Origin: Bacteroidales bacterium
GTDB lineage: Bacteria; Bacteroidota; Bacteroidia; Bacteroidales; UBA932
NCBI GenBank assembly: GCA_017617655.1
Contig: JAFZVU010000082.1
Location: forward strand, 1 to 39,126
Length of the DNA: 39,126 nt
Direction: 5' to 3'
Part shown: positions 1 through 8,093 of the stretch, piece after piece
How positions within the stretch are numbered: position 1 is the stretch's first letter
How the letters are laid out: each line of letters begins with the position of its first letter
Position numbers and translations under genes: made by a program
Notes under the pieces: generated by a model
Seen by the model: only the letters and a program-made list of their open reading frames with translations
What the model was told of the DNA's origin: nothing
Databases searched by the model: none

Positions 1-431
1 GAAAGGCCCTGGTTCCAGATGCCGCCTGTAGCCTCGGTCTTGTCCATCTGGTTGTGGTTGGTGATGTTCCAGTGGGCGCGGGCCTCGTCGGAAACCATAG
101 TGTAGATTTCATACTGCATGTCCTGGTCGAAGGTTGCAGCAAGGCCGATGGCCTGAGGGAAAACTGTAGCACCGTTGGTGCAGATGCCGTGGCAGGCCTC
201 GCTCCACCAGTTGTAGGCGGGGATGCCGAGGCGCTCCACCGAAATGGATCCGTTCATCATAAGGCCGATCTTCTCGTCGGGAGTAAGCAGGGAGACAATG
301 TTGTCAACCCTCTTCTCCGTGCTCAGATTCGGATTCTGGAACGGGTACTCATAATCGCCTGAAGCATTGTTCTTGCAGGATGTCAATGCCAGCATCGACA
401 CTGCAGCGAAGGCAAGGATAAGTTTTTTCAT
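1..431 (-). CDS. GH3 beta-glucosidase/xylosidase-like lipoprotein (partial, N-terminal part)
   Basis: The reverse strand from 431 reads 143 codons without a stop and runs off the window, so the C-terminal part is missing. The start is a lipoprotein signal peptide (MKKLILAFAAVSML then a lipobox LTSC with Cys19). It is followed by the N-terminal region of glycoside hydrolase family 3, with the typical Tyr-Asn-Trp-Trp-Ser-Glu-Ala-Cys-His-Gly segment at residues 73-82. Family members with this segment cleave beta-linked glucose or xylose units from plant oligosaccharides at the cell surface or in the periplasm. The catalytic Asp and Glu lie beyond the window. The gene starts 15 bases after the DUF1573 gene and probably belongs to the same leftward operon. 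The family call is firm from the motif; the sugar specificity is not visible. Confidence 0.85.
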   Translation of the reverse strand, partial: MKKLILAFAAVSMLALTSCKNNASGDYEYPFQNPNLSTEKRVDNIVSLLTPDEKIGLMMNGSISVERLGIPAYNWWSEACHGICTNGATVFPQAIGLAATFDQDMQYEIYTMVSDEARAHWNITNHNQMDKTEATGGIWNQGL

Positions 432-446
432 GAGTATAAGTTTAAG

Positions 447-1514
447 TTATCTGGTATTGGTTCTGATGGTTATTTCCTTCTGCGGCCTGAGCGGGTCGTT
501 GGTTATGATGAAGATGCTCCCGTCAGATACTGAAGCGGACTTCGGAGCCGTGACCCTTATGTCGAACGCCGCGCTCGCCTCGGGGGCGACAGTGACGCCG
601 GCCTGCAGGGTGGTGACTATATCGTCAGAAGGTTTCACATGTCTTATTACAAGCGGCTTGCGCCCGTCGTTGTAGATTGTCACCTGTTTCTTGACGGTCT
701 TCCCCTTGCGGATGTCGCTGAGGGTGAAGTACGAAGGAGTTATCCTCATCGAGGGCGCATCTTTGTCGTTGCGGTCCAGGTCGTCCACCATTATAGCGCT
801 CAGGCGGATCGGATGCTCCGCCTTGACTCCGTCGACATACAGAGTTATAGTGTCGTCGCAGATGCCGTAGTTGGATGCAGAAACGGGGATTTCGTAGGTC
901 ACTGTCATGCCGTCGGCCGCTCCCGGCTTCAAAGAGTAGGGGCACTTCACCTTCAGGTGCGGGTTGCTGCTCTGTGCCGTAAGGAGCACGGTCCTGTCGC
1001 CACCGTTGTACAGGGTGATGCTCTGACTCTGGCTGCGGCCCTGGGCGGCATAGCCGAAACGGTAGGCCACGTCGCGGGAGCGTATGCCACTGCCGATTAT
1101 GCTGGGATACGTCTTCTCAGGCCCCACCGGAGTCGGCTCCACGTCTGCAGTGACGGTAAGCCGGTCTTCGCTGGTCCTTGTTACTACGGTGACGTCGCGG
1201 TACACCTTGCCCGACATGTTCGCAGGGTTGAAGCGCACCACGAGCTCGCACATCTGCCCGGGCTGGACAGGTTTGGTGGGATAATCCACGGTGGTGCAGC
1301 CGCAGCTGGTGGCCACCATGTCGATCTGTACCGGCCTGCCGGAGCGGTTGATGAACCAGAAGCTGCCGCTCACAAGACCGTCAGCCTCCTTGATCTTGCC
1401 CAGGTCCAGGCTCCTTTCCTGAAACGCAAAAGGACTCTCTCCTTCCGCTCTCACGTCCGGAGAATGGAACAGAAGGACGGCTAACAGAATCGGAAAAATC
1501 CTTAAGCGGCGCAT
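447..1514 (-). CDS. DUF1573 domain exported protein
   Basis: A 355-residue protein with a signal peptide (MRRLRIFPILLAVLLFHSPDVRAEG). Residues about 45-110 form a DUF1573 module: a beta-sandwich segment with the signature Ser-Cys-Gly-Cys-Thr-Thr and then Pro-Gly-x-x-x-x-Leu-x-Val-x-Phe-x-Pro. A second Ig-like segment of the same kind (VTIYNDGRKPLVIRHV onward) lies near the C-terminus but lacks the Cys-Gly-Cys. DUF1573 proteins are common in Bacteroidota and are exported; their role is not established. The gene lies 6 bases after the POT transporter and 15 bases before the GH3 gene, so co-transcription is likely. Whether it assists either neighbour is only a guess. Confidence 0.85.
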   Translation of the reverse strand: MRRLRIFPILLAVLLFHSPDVRAEGESPFAFQERSLDLGKIKEADGLVSGSFWFINRSGRPVQIDMVATSCGCTTVDYPTKPVQPGQMCELVVRFNPANMSGKVYRDVTVVTRTSEDRLTVTADVEPTPVGPEKTYPSIIGSGIRSRDVAYRFGYAAQGRSQSQSITLYNGGDRTVLLTAQSSNPHLKVKCPYSLKPGAADGMTVTYEIPVSASNYGICDDTITLYVDGVKAEHPIRLSAIMVDDLDRNDKDAPSMRITPSYFTLSDIRKGKTVKKQVTIYNDGRKPLVIRHVKPSDDIVTTLQAGVTVAPEASAAFDIRVTAPKSASVSDGSIFIITNDPLRPQKEITIRTNTR

Positions 1515-1520
1515 ATAGCG

Positions 1521-3215
1521 TTATGATTCGGTTGCAGCTTCGATCTTACGGAGCATTGCGAACATGATGACACCGGCGATTACGCAGAGAGCCATCAGGA
1601 TGCCCCAGTTAGCCCAGAGCGGAACCTTGTCCCAAAGCAGTCCGGGGATAGAGCTCAGGTAGTTGCCGATTGCGGTGGCGGCGAACCAGAGACCCATCAT
1701 CAAGCCCTTGAATTTCGGAGGAGCCACCTTGGTCACGAAGGAGATACCCATAGGGCTGAGCAGCAGCTCGGCGAAGGTGAGCACGAGGTAGGTCGAGATG
1801 AGGTAAGCCGGAACAACCGGGTCGGGAGATACAGTGCCGGCCAGCTCAGCAGGTGAGGCCTGACCTCTTGAGGCCAGCATCATGATTACATATCCGACGG
1901 CGGCGACGAACATTCCGAGACCGATCTTCTTGGGAGCTGAAGGCTCCATGCCTTTCGGATACTTTTCAGTCTTCTTGGCTGCCAGCGAGCTGAAGATAGC
2001 CATTGACACCGGAGTGAGGGCTACCACGTAGAACGGGTTGAACTGCTGGAAGAGCTGAGGCTGGATCTCGATGGGGTTGGGAATGCCCCTGAAAATGGCG
2101 TATGCGGCGCACCAGAGGAAGGCCGTCACGAAGCCGCAGATGAACTTGCCCTTGCGGGTCTCAGACTGGAAGATTCCGAAGAGGGTGTAGACCGATGCGG
2201 CAATAAGCGCGAGGATCCAGATGTTGAAGCCCATCCTTATCCAGCCGCTTGCGTAGTCCTGGGTGTAGTCGCGGGCGAACCATGTGAGGGACTGGCCGTT
2301 CTGGTGGAACGCCATCCAGAAGAAGATTACTACTGCGAACACGAGGCAGAGGGCCACGATGCGGTCCTTGGTCTGCTTCGGAGTAAGTTCGACAACATCG
2401 GTATTGCCTTTGGCGGCAGCCTGCTTGGCATTGACGTCAGCATGCTTGTGCCAGTTGCGGGTGAATACATATATCAGCATCGACACGATCAGCGAAACGC
2501 AGGCGATTGCAAAGCCCATGTTGTATGAAGAAGCGAGGTGCTCGATGTAGTATGAGCTGAACTGGTCGAGAGGCATCGAAGCCGGGCTGCCGGGCATCAG
2601 CGAAGCCAGGTCCTGCAGCTTGGCGGTGTTCTCGGGAGTGATGGTGCCGTTCAGGAACTGGTGCGCCAGAGCGGGGATGTCGGCCTTGTAGATGAGGCCG
2701 GCCTTGCCGAGGAACTTATTGGTTATGGCAGTGGCTGCCGCAGGAGCGAACATGGCGCCTATGTTGATGGCCATGTAGAACAGGCTGAATGCGGAGTCGC
2801 GCTTTGCAGAATATTTCGGGTCGTCGTATAGGTTGCCCACCAGCACCTGGAGGTTACCTTTGAACAGGCCGGTGCCTATCGCGATGCAGAGCAGGGCGCC
2901 GAGCATAAGCACCACGCCGAGGGTGTTGGCCGCGGTGGGGATGGACAGGGCCACATAGCCCAGGAACATCACGCAGATACCCGTCACGACGCATTTGCCG
3001 TAGCCGATCTTGTCGGCCAGGATACCGCCCACGACAGGGAAGAAATAAACTGCTGCCAGGAAAATTGCATAAGTTGTGCTGGCCAGTGAGCCGCCCCATC
3101 CGAATTTAGCCTGGAGGAACAGCATGAATATGGCAAGCATGGTGTAATAACCGAATCTTTCGCCTGTATTGGCAAGAGCCAGAGCATACAAGCCTTTAGG
3201 ATGTCCTTTGAACAT
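1521..3215 (-). CDS. POT/PTR family proton-coupled peptide transporter
   Basis: A 564-residue polytopic membrane protein of the major facilitator superfamily, proton-dependent oligopeptide transporter group. The first helix carries ANTGERFGYYTM, the equivalent of the family ExxER(F) motif, but the first Glu is replaced by Asn; the second Glu and the Arg are kept. The family sequence G-G-x-x-A-D-K-x-G follows the second helix (residues about 62-71). Family members import di- and tripeptides with protons across the inner membrane. It is longer than typical 450-500 residue bacterial POTs because of a central insert (about residues 175-225) and extra C-terminal helices. It is the first gene of the leftward operon, with a TAnnTTTG element upstream at 3246-3253. 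Confidence 0.88.
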   Translation of the reverse strand: MFKGHPKGLYALALANTGERFGYYTMLAIFMLFLQAKFGWGGSLASTTYAIFLAAVYFFPVVGGILADKIGYGKCVVTGICVMFLGYVALSIPTAANTLGVVLMLGALLCIAIGTGLFKGNLQVLVGNLYDDPKYSAKRDSAFSLFYMAINIGAMFAPAAATAITNKFLGKAGLIYKADIPALAHQFLNGTITPENTAKLQDLASLMPGSPASMPLDQFSSYYIEHLASSYNMGFAIACVSLIVSMLIYVFTRNWHKHADVNAKQAAAKGNTDVVELTPKQTKDRIVALCLVFAVVIFFWMAFHQNGQSLTWFARDYTQDYASGWIRMGFNIWILALIAASVYTLFGIFQSETRKGKFICGFVTAFLWCAAYAIFRGIPNPIEIQPQLFQQFNPFYVVALTPVSMAIFSSLAAKKTEKYPKGMEPSAPKKIGLGMFVAAVGYVIMMLASRGQASPAELAGTVSPDPVVPAYLISTYLVLTFAELLLSPMGISFVTKVAPPKFKGLMMGLWFAATAIGNYLSSIPGLLWDKVPLWANWGILMALCVIAGVIMFAMLRKIEAATES

Positions 3216-3245
3216 AGTAGATTTAAGTTTAGCTTACTGAGATAA

Positions 3246-3253
3246 CAAATTTA
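3246..3253 (-). promoter_or_regulatory. Bacteroidota -7 element for the POT operon
   Basis: The reverse strand reads TAAATTTG, an exact TAnnTTTG match, 30 bases before the POT start codon. No clear TTTG -33 partner is visible at 19-21 bases, so the call rests on the -7 box and its position. Confidence 0.55.
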
Positions 3254-3272
3254 ACAATTTTGAAATAAGTAT

Positions 3273-3280
3273 TAAATTTG
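3273..3280 (+). promoter_or_regulatory. Bacteroidota -7 element for the acyltransferase operon
   Basis: TAAATTTG, an exact TAnnTTTG match, 23 bases before the ATG at 3304. It diverges from the POT promoter within the same 88-base AT-rich gap. Confidence 0.55.
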
Positions 3281-3303
3281 AATGAATTAAAAATCCTTCC
3301 GGG

Positions 3304-4227
3304 ATGAAGTTTTTACGCACTCTGGCAGTCTATGCGCTCCTCGTTCCGACAGTCCTTCTGTCGCTGCTGCCGCTGTGCGTGCATCATGTCCTGGCCCGCT
3401 TCGTGGCGTGGCTGCTCGGGCCGGTGCTTAAATACAGGCTGCCGGTAGTCCGCACCAATCTGTCCAAGGCCTTCCCGGATCTTCCGGACAGCGAGAGGGA
3501 AAGTCTCGCGAAGGGTTACTATCTGCATATAGCCGACATAATCTGCGAGACGGTGTGGAGCCTCACCCGCAGCTACGCGCATATAAAGAAAAAAGGTGTG
3601 TGCAGCGTGGAAAACGGAAGCATGCTCAACGACATGTTCGTCCGCCACGGCAGCGTGGTGGTCCTGCTGGGGCACACCGGCAACTGGGAGCTGCTGCCCG
3701 GCCTGCCTGTCTACAGCGACGAGGCTGAGTATGGATACGACAACGTGATGAGCGCCTATCACACCATGTCCAGCCCGCTGAGCGAAGAGCTCTTCCTGCG
3801 CCTTCGCAGCTTCCACCAGTTCAAGCAGAAGAATCTGGTGCCCTCCGGGGGCTTCCTTCGCTACGCGCTGGAGCACAAGGACGACCCGCGGGTGTATTTC
3901 TTCATAGCTGACCAGTGCCCCGAAGGGAAAGGCAGCGTCGAGACGCAATTCCTCGGCCTGAAGACCGAATGGGTGGCCGGCGCAGAGGCCATAGCCCGCA
4001 AGACAGGCATGCCTGTTGCATACATCGGCATCAACAAAACCGCCCGCAGCCGATATGTTATAAAGTGCGAAGAGATCTGCGAAGACCCGGCCGGCACGCA
4101 GCAGGGAGATATCACAAAATCCTTTGCGGCGAAACTCGAAAGAGACATTATGGCGAACAAAGGAAACTGGCTCTGGAGCCACAAGAGATGGAAGAATCTT
4201 CCTATTTATGACAAAAACAAACAATAA
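3304..4227 (+). CDS. Lysophospholipid acyltransferase (LpxL/HtrB-like lipid A acyltransferase)
   Basis: A 307-residue protein with an N-terminal hydrophobic anchor (residues about 5-40) and the catalytic H-x4-E motif at His124 to Glu129 (GHTGNWE). Family block F-F-I-A-D-Q lies about 75 residues later. The length and motif order match the LpxL/HtrB/MsbB family, which adds a secondary acyl chain to lipid A precursors at the cytoplasmic face of the inner membrane. In Bacteroidota a single such protein usually does this job. It is the first gene of a tight operon: the DUF4831 gene starts 4 bases after its stop. A long reverse-strand reading frame over the same bases is a composition artefact. Confidence 0.88.
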   Translation: MKFLRTLAVYALLVPTVLLSLLPLCVHHVLARFVAWLLGPVLKYRLPVVRTNLSKAFPDLPDSERESLAKGYYLHIADIICETVWSLTRSYAHIKKKGVCSVENGSMLNDMFVRHGSVVVLLGHTGNWELLPGLPVYSDEAEYGYDNVMSAYHTMSSPLSEELFLRLRSFHQFKQKNLVPSGGFLRYALEHKDDPRVYFFIADQCPEGKGSVETQFLGLKTEWVAGAEAIARKTGMPVAYIGINKTARSRYVIKCEEICEDPAGTQQGDITKSFAAKLERDIMANKGNWLWSHKRWKNLPIYDKNKQ

Positions 4228-4231
4228 CGAT

Positions 4232-5317
4232 ATGAAACATTTGACAAGAACCCTTTGTGTATTGCTCTGCATGGTTGCAGGCCTCCGGACGGCGGACGCC
4301 CAGATCCTGGAAGCAGGGCAGGAACAGCCCGCAGGCGTAGTGATCTACTCTCTGCCCCAGACCTCGGTGATGCTTACCGTAGTGGCCGAGAAAGAAAATT
4401 TCGTAGCAGGCCCGTACGCCCAGTATGCCCAGAAATACATGGGCTCGGAAGCCCGTACTTCAGATCAGGTCACATATACCCTCAAGTCTATCGACCTGGC
4501 CCCCTATCTGGAGGCCGACCCTTCTACAAGGATCGCTATTAACCTCTCCGGCCGAGGGACCGCAGCGGCCAATTTCCTCCAGCTCTGCTCGCAGGGCCTC
4601 ATAGTCACTTCTGACAGCTACACCGGCAAGCCGGAGTCATGGAGATTCCCGTCTATTGCCAACAACGACGTCTTCGCCGGCAAGGATGTAAACGGCAATC
4701 TCACAAGCGCCACCACCACCCTCTACAAGACTGTCAATACTGCCGAAGGATTCCAGAGGGTTGCAGTTTCCCAAAGCCAGGTGGTTGAGAAATCTCTTGA
4801 GAAGAAAGCCCAGGAGACCGCCAATACCATCTTCGACCTCCGCAAGAGCCGTATGCAGATAATCACCGGCGACACCGACGCTACCTACAGCGGAGAGGCC
4901 ATGCAGGCTGCCATATCTGAGATCACAAGGCTGGAGCAGGAATACATGAGCCTGTTCTACGGCACCAGCACCACTTCGATCCAGACCATGAACTTCGATG
5001 TAGTGCCCACGGCAAAGACCGCCAACCAGATGTATGTGGCATTCAGGATCTCCGAGTCTGAAGGCCTGCTGCCGCCGAATGAAGTAGCAGGACGCCCCAT
5101 AGTCCTCGTGCTGAATTTCGACAAGCCCGCCGAAGTTGCCACCGACGGAATATCTTCCGGCGCCAAGCCCGTGACTGCCGGCACAGTGTATTACAGAGTG
5201 CCTGTAGTTGCCACCGCAAGGATAATGGACGGCAGCCAGACTCTGCTGCAGACCCGCATCCCGATCTACCAGTTCGGCCAGACAGTATCATTCCCCTTGA
5301 ACTCAGTTTTAAAATAA
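4232..5317 (+). CDS. DUF4831 family exported protein
   Basis: A 361-residue protein starting at the ATG at 4232, directly followed by a signal peptide (MKHLTRTLCVLLCMVAGLRTADAQ). An in-frame extension back to 4124 exists but would overlap the acyltransferase and hide the signal peptide, so it is not used. The region after the signal (VVIYSLPQTSVMLTVVAE, then PYAQYAQKYMG) matches the DUF4831 pattern seen in Bacteroidales. The function is unknown. It sits between the lipid A acyltransferase and pepD, with 4-base gaps on both sides, so it is almost certainly co-transcribed with them. No catalytic motif is visible. Confidence 0.85.
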   Translation: MKHLTRTLCVLLCMVAGLRTADAQILEAGQEQPAGVVIYSLPQTSVMLTVVAEKENFVAGPYAQYAQKYMGSEARTSDQVTYTLKSIDLAPYLEADPSTRIAINLSGRGTAAANFLQLCSQGLIVTSDSYTGKPESWRFPSIANNDVFAGKDVNGNLTSATTTLYKTVNTAEGFQRVAVSQSQVVEKSLEKKAQETANTIFDLRKSRMQIITGDTDATYSGEAMQAAISEITRLEQEYMSLFYGTSTTSIQTMNFDVVPTAKTANQMYVAFRISESEGLLPPNEVAGRPIVLVLNFDKPAEVATDGISSGAKPVTAGTVYYRVPVVATARIMDGSQTLLQTRIPIYQFGQTVSFPLNSVLK

Positions 5318-5321
5318 TATT

Positions 5322-6785
5322 ATGGATATAAGTCATCTTAACCCCGAGAGAGTGTGGAAGAACTTCTATGCTCTCACACGCATTCCGAGACCTTCCAAAC
5401 ACGAAGAGAAGGTTTCTGCTTTCCTTGAGAAATTCGGCCGCGACCACGGTCTCGAGACCATCAAGGACCCCATGGGCAACATAATCATCCGCAAGCCCGC
5501 CACCAAGGGTATGGAGAACCGCAAGGGCATCATACTTCAGGGCCACATGGACATGGTGCCTCAGAAGAACAATGACGTAAAGCACGATTTTCTTAAAGAT
5601 CCGATTACTCCCCGCATAGTGGAGAAGGACGGCGAGCAGTGGGTCTATGCCACCGGCACCACCCTCGGCGCCGACAACGGCTTGGGCGTCGCAACTGCTC
5701 TGGCCATCCTGGAGGCTGATGACCTGCAACACGGCCCCATCGAGGCTCTGTTCACTGTCGACGAGGAAACCGGAATGACCGGTGCGTTCAAACTTGCTCC
5801 CGGCCTGCTGAAAGGAGACATCCTTATCAACATGGATTCCGAGACCGAAGGCGAACTGTACGTCGGCTGCGCCGGCGGAGTGGATGTAACCGCTACCCGC
5901 AAGTATAAGGAAGAACCTGTGCCTGCCGGCTTCGTGGCATACGAAATCACCGTGAAAGGCCTTCGCGGAGGCCATTCCGGCATGGAAATCAACGAGGGCC
6001 GCGGCAACGCCAATAAAGTTATGGCCAGGGTGCTGCTGCCGCTGATGCGTGAGCACAAGGCCAAGCTGTCCTGCATCGAGGGCGGCAACCTGCGCAATGC
6101 GATTCCGCGCGAGTGCGTCGCCACGATCGCCCTTCCCCAGGCAGAAGCAGCTGCAGTAGAAGCTGTCGCAGCCCGCGTGCTCGCCGAGGTGAAGAACGAA
6201 CTTGGCAAGATCGATCCTGCATTGGAAATCTTCGCAAAGAAAACCAAGGTTAAGACCATCATCGCCGGCAATGTCGCCATGAAGATGATAATGGCCATCT
6301 CCGCCTGTGCCAACGAAGTGTCAAGGATGAGCCTCGACATGCCCGGCATGGTCGAAACTTCAGGCAACCTTGCCATAGTGAAGACAGTCAATGGAGTATT
6401 CACCGTCAGCAGCCTGCTGCGCAGCTCTATCGACAGTTCCAAGATGGATATGGCCGAGCAGATGCGCAACGCTTTCGAGCTCGCCGGAGCCAAGGTGAAA
6501 TTCGAAGGTGCATATTCAGGATGGAAGCCTAATATGGATTCTGCGATTCTCGCCGAGATGAAGAAGGTCTACAAGAAACTCTACGGCAAGGAGCCCGCAG
6601 TGATGGCCATCCACGCCGGCCTGGAATGCGGCATCCTCGGAGCCAAGTATCCCAACTGGGACATGGTCTCATGCGGCCCGACCCTCTGCTCGCCCCACTC
6701 TCCGGACGAAAGAGTGTACGTGCCCAGCGTCGCCAAGTTCTGGGACTTCATCGTCGCCGTCCTCAAAGACGCCCCGAAGAAGTAG
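5322..6785 (+). CDS. pepD: Aminoacyl-histidine dipeptidase (peptidase family M20C)
   Basis: A 487-residue cytosolic metallopeptidase matching the PepD length. It has the family's two-zinc site: His75 and Asp77 in GHMDMVP, Asp118 in LGADNG, Glu148-Glu149 in DEETG, Asp172 in NMDSE, and the C-terminal His459 in SPHSPDER. The dimerisation (lid) domain is the central part, about residues 200-380. PepD hydrolyses dipeptides such as carnosine-type Xaa-His dipeptides, and in many bacteria has broad dipeptidase activity. It is the last gene of the three-gene operon; a bidirectional hairpin terminator follows at 6812. It would complement the peptide transporter across the divergent promoter, though this link is inferred from proximity only. 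Confidence 0.93.
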   Translation: MDISHLNPERVWKNFYALTRIPRPSKHEEKVSAFLEKFGRDHGLETIKDPMGNIIIRKPATKGMENRKGIILQGHMDMVPQKNNDVKHDFLKDPITPRIVEKDGEQWVYATGTTLGADNGLGVATALAILEADDLQHGPIEALFTVDEETGMTGAFKLAPGLLKGDILINMDSETEGELYVGCAGGVDVTATRKYKEEPVPAGFVAYEITVKGLRGGHSGMEINEGRGNANKVMARVLLPLMREHKAKLSCIEGGNLRNAIPRECVATIALPQAEAAAVEAVAARVLAEVKNELGKIDPALEIFAKKTKVKTIIAGNVAMKMIMAISACANEVSRMSLDMPGMVETSGNLAIVKTVNGVFTVSSLLRSSIDSSKMDMAEQMRNAFELAGAKVKFEGAYSGWKPNMDSAILAEMKKVYKKLYGKEPAVMAIHAGLECGILGAKYPNWDMVSCGPTLCSPHSPDERVYVPSVAKFWDFIVAVLKDAPKK

Positions 6786-6811
6786 ATTTACCACCGCACA
6801 AAAATAATAAG

Positions 6812-6840
6812 GGCCGCTTCTTTCGAGGCGGCCTTTATTT
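6812..6840 (+). terminator. Bidirectional rho-independent terminator after pepD
   Basis: GGCCGC (6812-6817) pairs with GCGGCC (6828-6833), with the stem extended inward by TTC/GAG. It is followed by TTTATTTT on the plus strand. On the reverse strand it is followed by TTATTATTTTT, so it can serve both pepD and the convergent lipoprotein gene. Near-identical hairpins recur at 10062 and 11412. Confidence 0.8.
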
Positions 6841-6857
6841 TAGATCTCTGCTTGGAG

Positions 6858-7703
6858 TCATTTGTCAAGGACGATATCGACAAATGCAGCATAATACTCT
6901 CTCGGCAGCATAGCTCTTTCGGGATCGGTCATTCCTTCTTTAACCCTGAAATCTTTTGGCATATATGTTCTATTAGCAAAAGTAACCTCTTTTTCATCGA
7001 ACAATACTTTAATACATTTCGGAAATTGTTGCATTTCACTGCTTGTGTATTTTACGTCCTCTTCTGCCCAATAAGCAACGATTTCATGTTCATTATCATC
7101 GCCAAATATTGAAGGGCAAGAAAACCTGTATGTCAGATGATCCTGGAGCCCGTTGCCGCATCCGTCACTGAAGGTACTCAGCAGATAGTACTGCCTGTCA
7201 AAGTCATAATACTGTAGTGTTTTATTGTCAAAATATGGCAACCATCTATAATCATCACCATATTGTGCTAGCCTGAAAGTAGGACGAAGATGTTCCAGAT
7301 CTTTGCTGTCGCGTATAAACAATGGACTTCCATCTACTATTGATACCCTATTGGCATAGATAGAATTATCGTATGCTTCATTCGGATTAGACAAGAGGAT
7401 TTCAAGTTTATAATCTTCCGGATTGATTTGTCCTCTCCATGGCGATGTCTCCCTTTCAGGCACCCATCGATCACCCTTTAACGTCGCAACCAGATCGTTC
7501 CCTGATGCATCTTTTATCCCAATTGTCAATACATAGTCATACATTGTCTGTCCGTTTTCATAAGCAACAGAGTTGTTGCTATTAAGGTCGATTGTAAGAG
7601 TTCCTTCTTCATCTTGACCTTCCAGCCTGTCCATCATGCTCATACATGAAGGAGGCATAATTGCCATCATGGCAAATAATGCAAAGAATAATACTTTTTT
7701 CAT
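6858..7703 (-). CDS. Putative lipoprotein of unknown function
   Basis: A 281-residue protein with a hydrophobic export signal (MKKVLFFALFAMMAIM) followed by Cys20 in MPPSC. This is a poor but usable lipobox, so it is probably a lipoprotein but could be a cleaved secreted protein. I do not recognise the mature domain. It is rich in Asp, Asn and Tyr and looks like a beta-rich extracellular protein. It lies 26 bases downstream of the 37-codon peptide gene and likely shares its promoter. The base composition is AT-richer than the flanking housekeeping genes, which suggests an accessory locus. It faces away from the TPR regulator gene at 8094. Confidence 0.7.
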   Translation of the reverse strand: MKKVLFFALFAMMAIMPPSCMSMMDRLEGQDEEGTLTIDLNSNNSVAYENGQTMYDYVLTIGIKDASGNDLVATLKGDRWVPERETSPWRGQINPEDYKLEILLSNPNEAYDNSIYANRVSIVDGSPLFIRDSKDLEHLRPTFRLAQYGDDYRWLPYFDNKTLQYYDFDRQYYLLSTFSDGCGNGLQDHLTYRFSCPSIFGDDNEHEIVAYWAEEDVKYTSSEMQQFPKCIKVLFDEKEVTFANRTYMPKDFRVKEGMTDPERAMLPREYYAAFVDIVLDK

Positions 7704-7729
7704 GATTATGTTTTTGGAAATATAATACT

Positions 7730-7843
7730 TTATTCATCTTCTATGATAACAGGAAAAGGTACTTCATCTGTTTTTGCATAAACGGAGGAAGAGAGAAATA
7801 CAGCAAAAGTAGTTGCCAAAAGATACTTGAAGATTGATTTCAT
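7730..7843 (-). CDS. Small secreted peptide (37 aa)
   Basis: The reverse strand from the ATG at 7843 encodes 37 residues. It starts with a good signal peptide (MKSIFKYLLATTFAVFLS then SSVYA, likely cut after Ala), leaving a mature tail of only about 14 residues, KTDEVPFPVIIEDE, which is acidic and ends in a TAA at 7730-7732. A TAnnTTTG box lies 24 bases upstream and the lipoprotein gene follows 26 bases downstream, which supports real expression. It resembles the short exported peptides often found beside TPR regulators in Bacteroidales, but no function can be read from the sequence. It could also be the remnant of a longer secreted protein. Confidence 0.6.
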   Translation of the reverse strand: MKSIFKYLLATTFAVFLSSSVYAKTDEVPFPVIIEDE

Positions 7844-7866
7844 AATAAACTTTGTTTTGGTTTTAA

Positions 7867-7874
7867 CAAAGTTA
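7867..7874 (-). promoter_or_regulatory. Promoter -7 element for the peptide-lipoprotein unit
   Basis: The reverse strand reads TAACTTTG, an exact TAnnTTTG match, giving a leader of roughly 17 bases before the ATG at 7843. No good -33 element is visible. Confidence 0.6.
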
Positions 7875-7903
7875 GCCTGAAGTCTTGTTGGGTAGATTAT
7901 CTT

Positions 7904-7988
7904 CAATCTTACAAAATTGCCCGATGCGACCCATGTAGCGCGCTGGCTTTCAGCGATTTAAGAAATATGAAGAAATAACAATCTTACA
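7904..7988 (+). repeat. Direct repeat CAATCTTACA in the divergent intergenic region
   Basis: The 10-base word CAATCTTACA occurs at 7904-7913 and 7979-7988, 75 bases apart, between the peptide/lipoprotein unit and the divergent regulator gene. The spacing is close to seven helical turns. It could be an operator pair or chance. Nothing else is recognised in 7875-8093. Confidence 0.35.
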
Positions 7989-8093
7989 CTGCACCAACAA
8001 AGGCATCAAAATAGAGTTAATTGTAGTTATTTTTCAGAGCCGCATACTTCACCATATTAACACTCACTATTGATTCTTTTACTACATTCGTTT

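Noticed and set aside
3313-4272. 319-codon reverse frame opposite the acyltransferase
   Set aside because: Same composition artefact; the plus-strand product has the H-x4-E motif and the normal family length.
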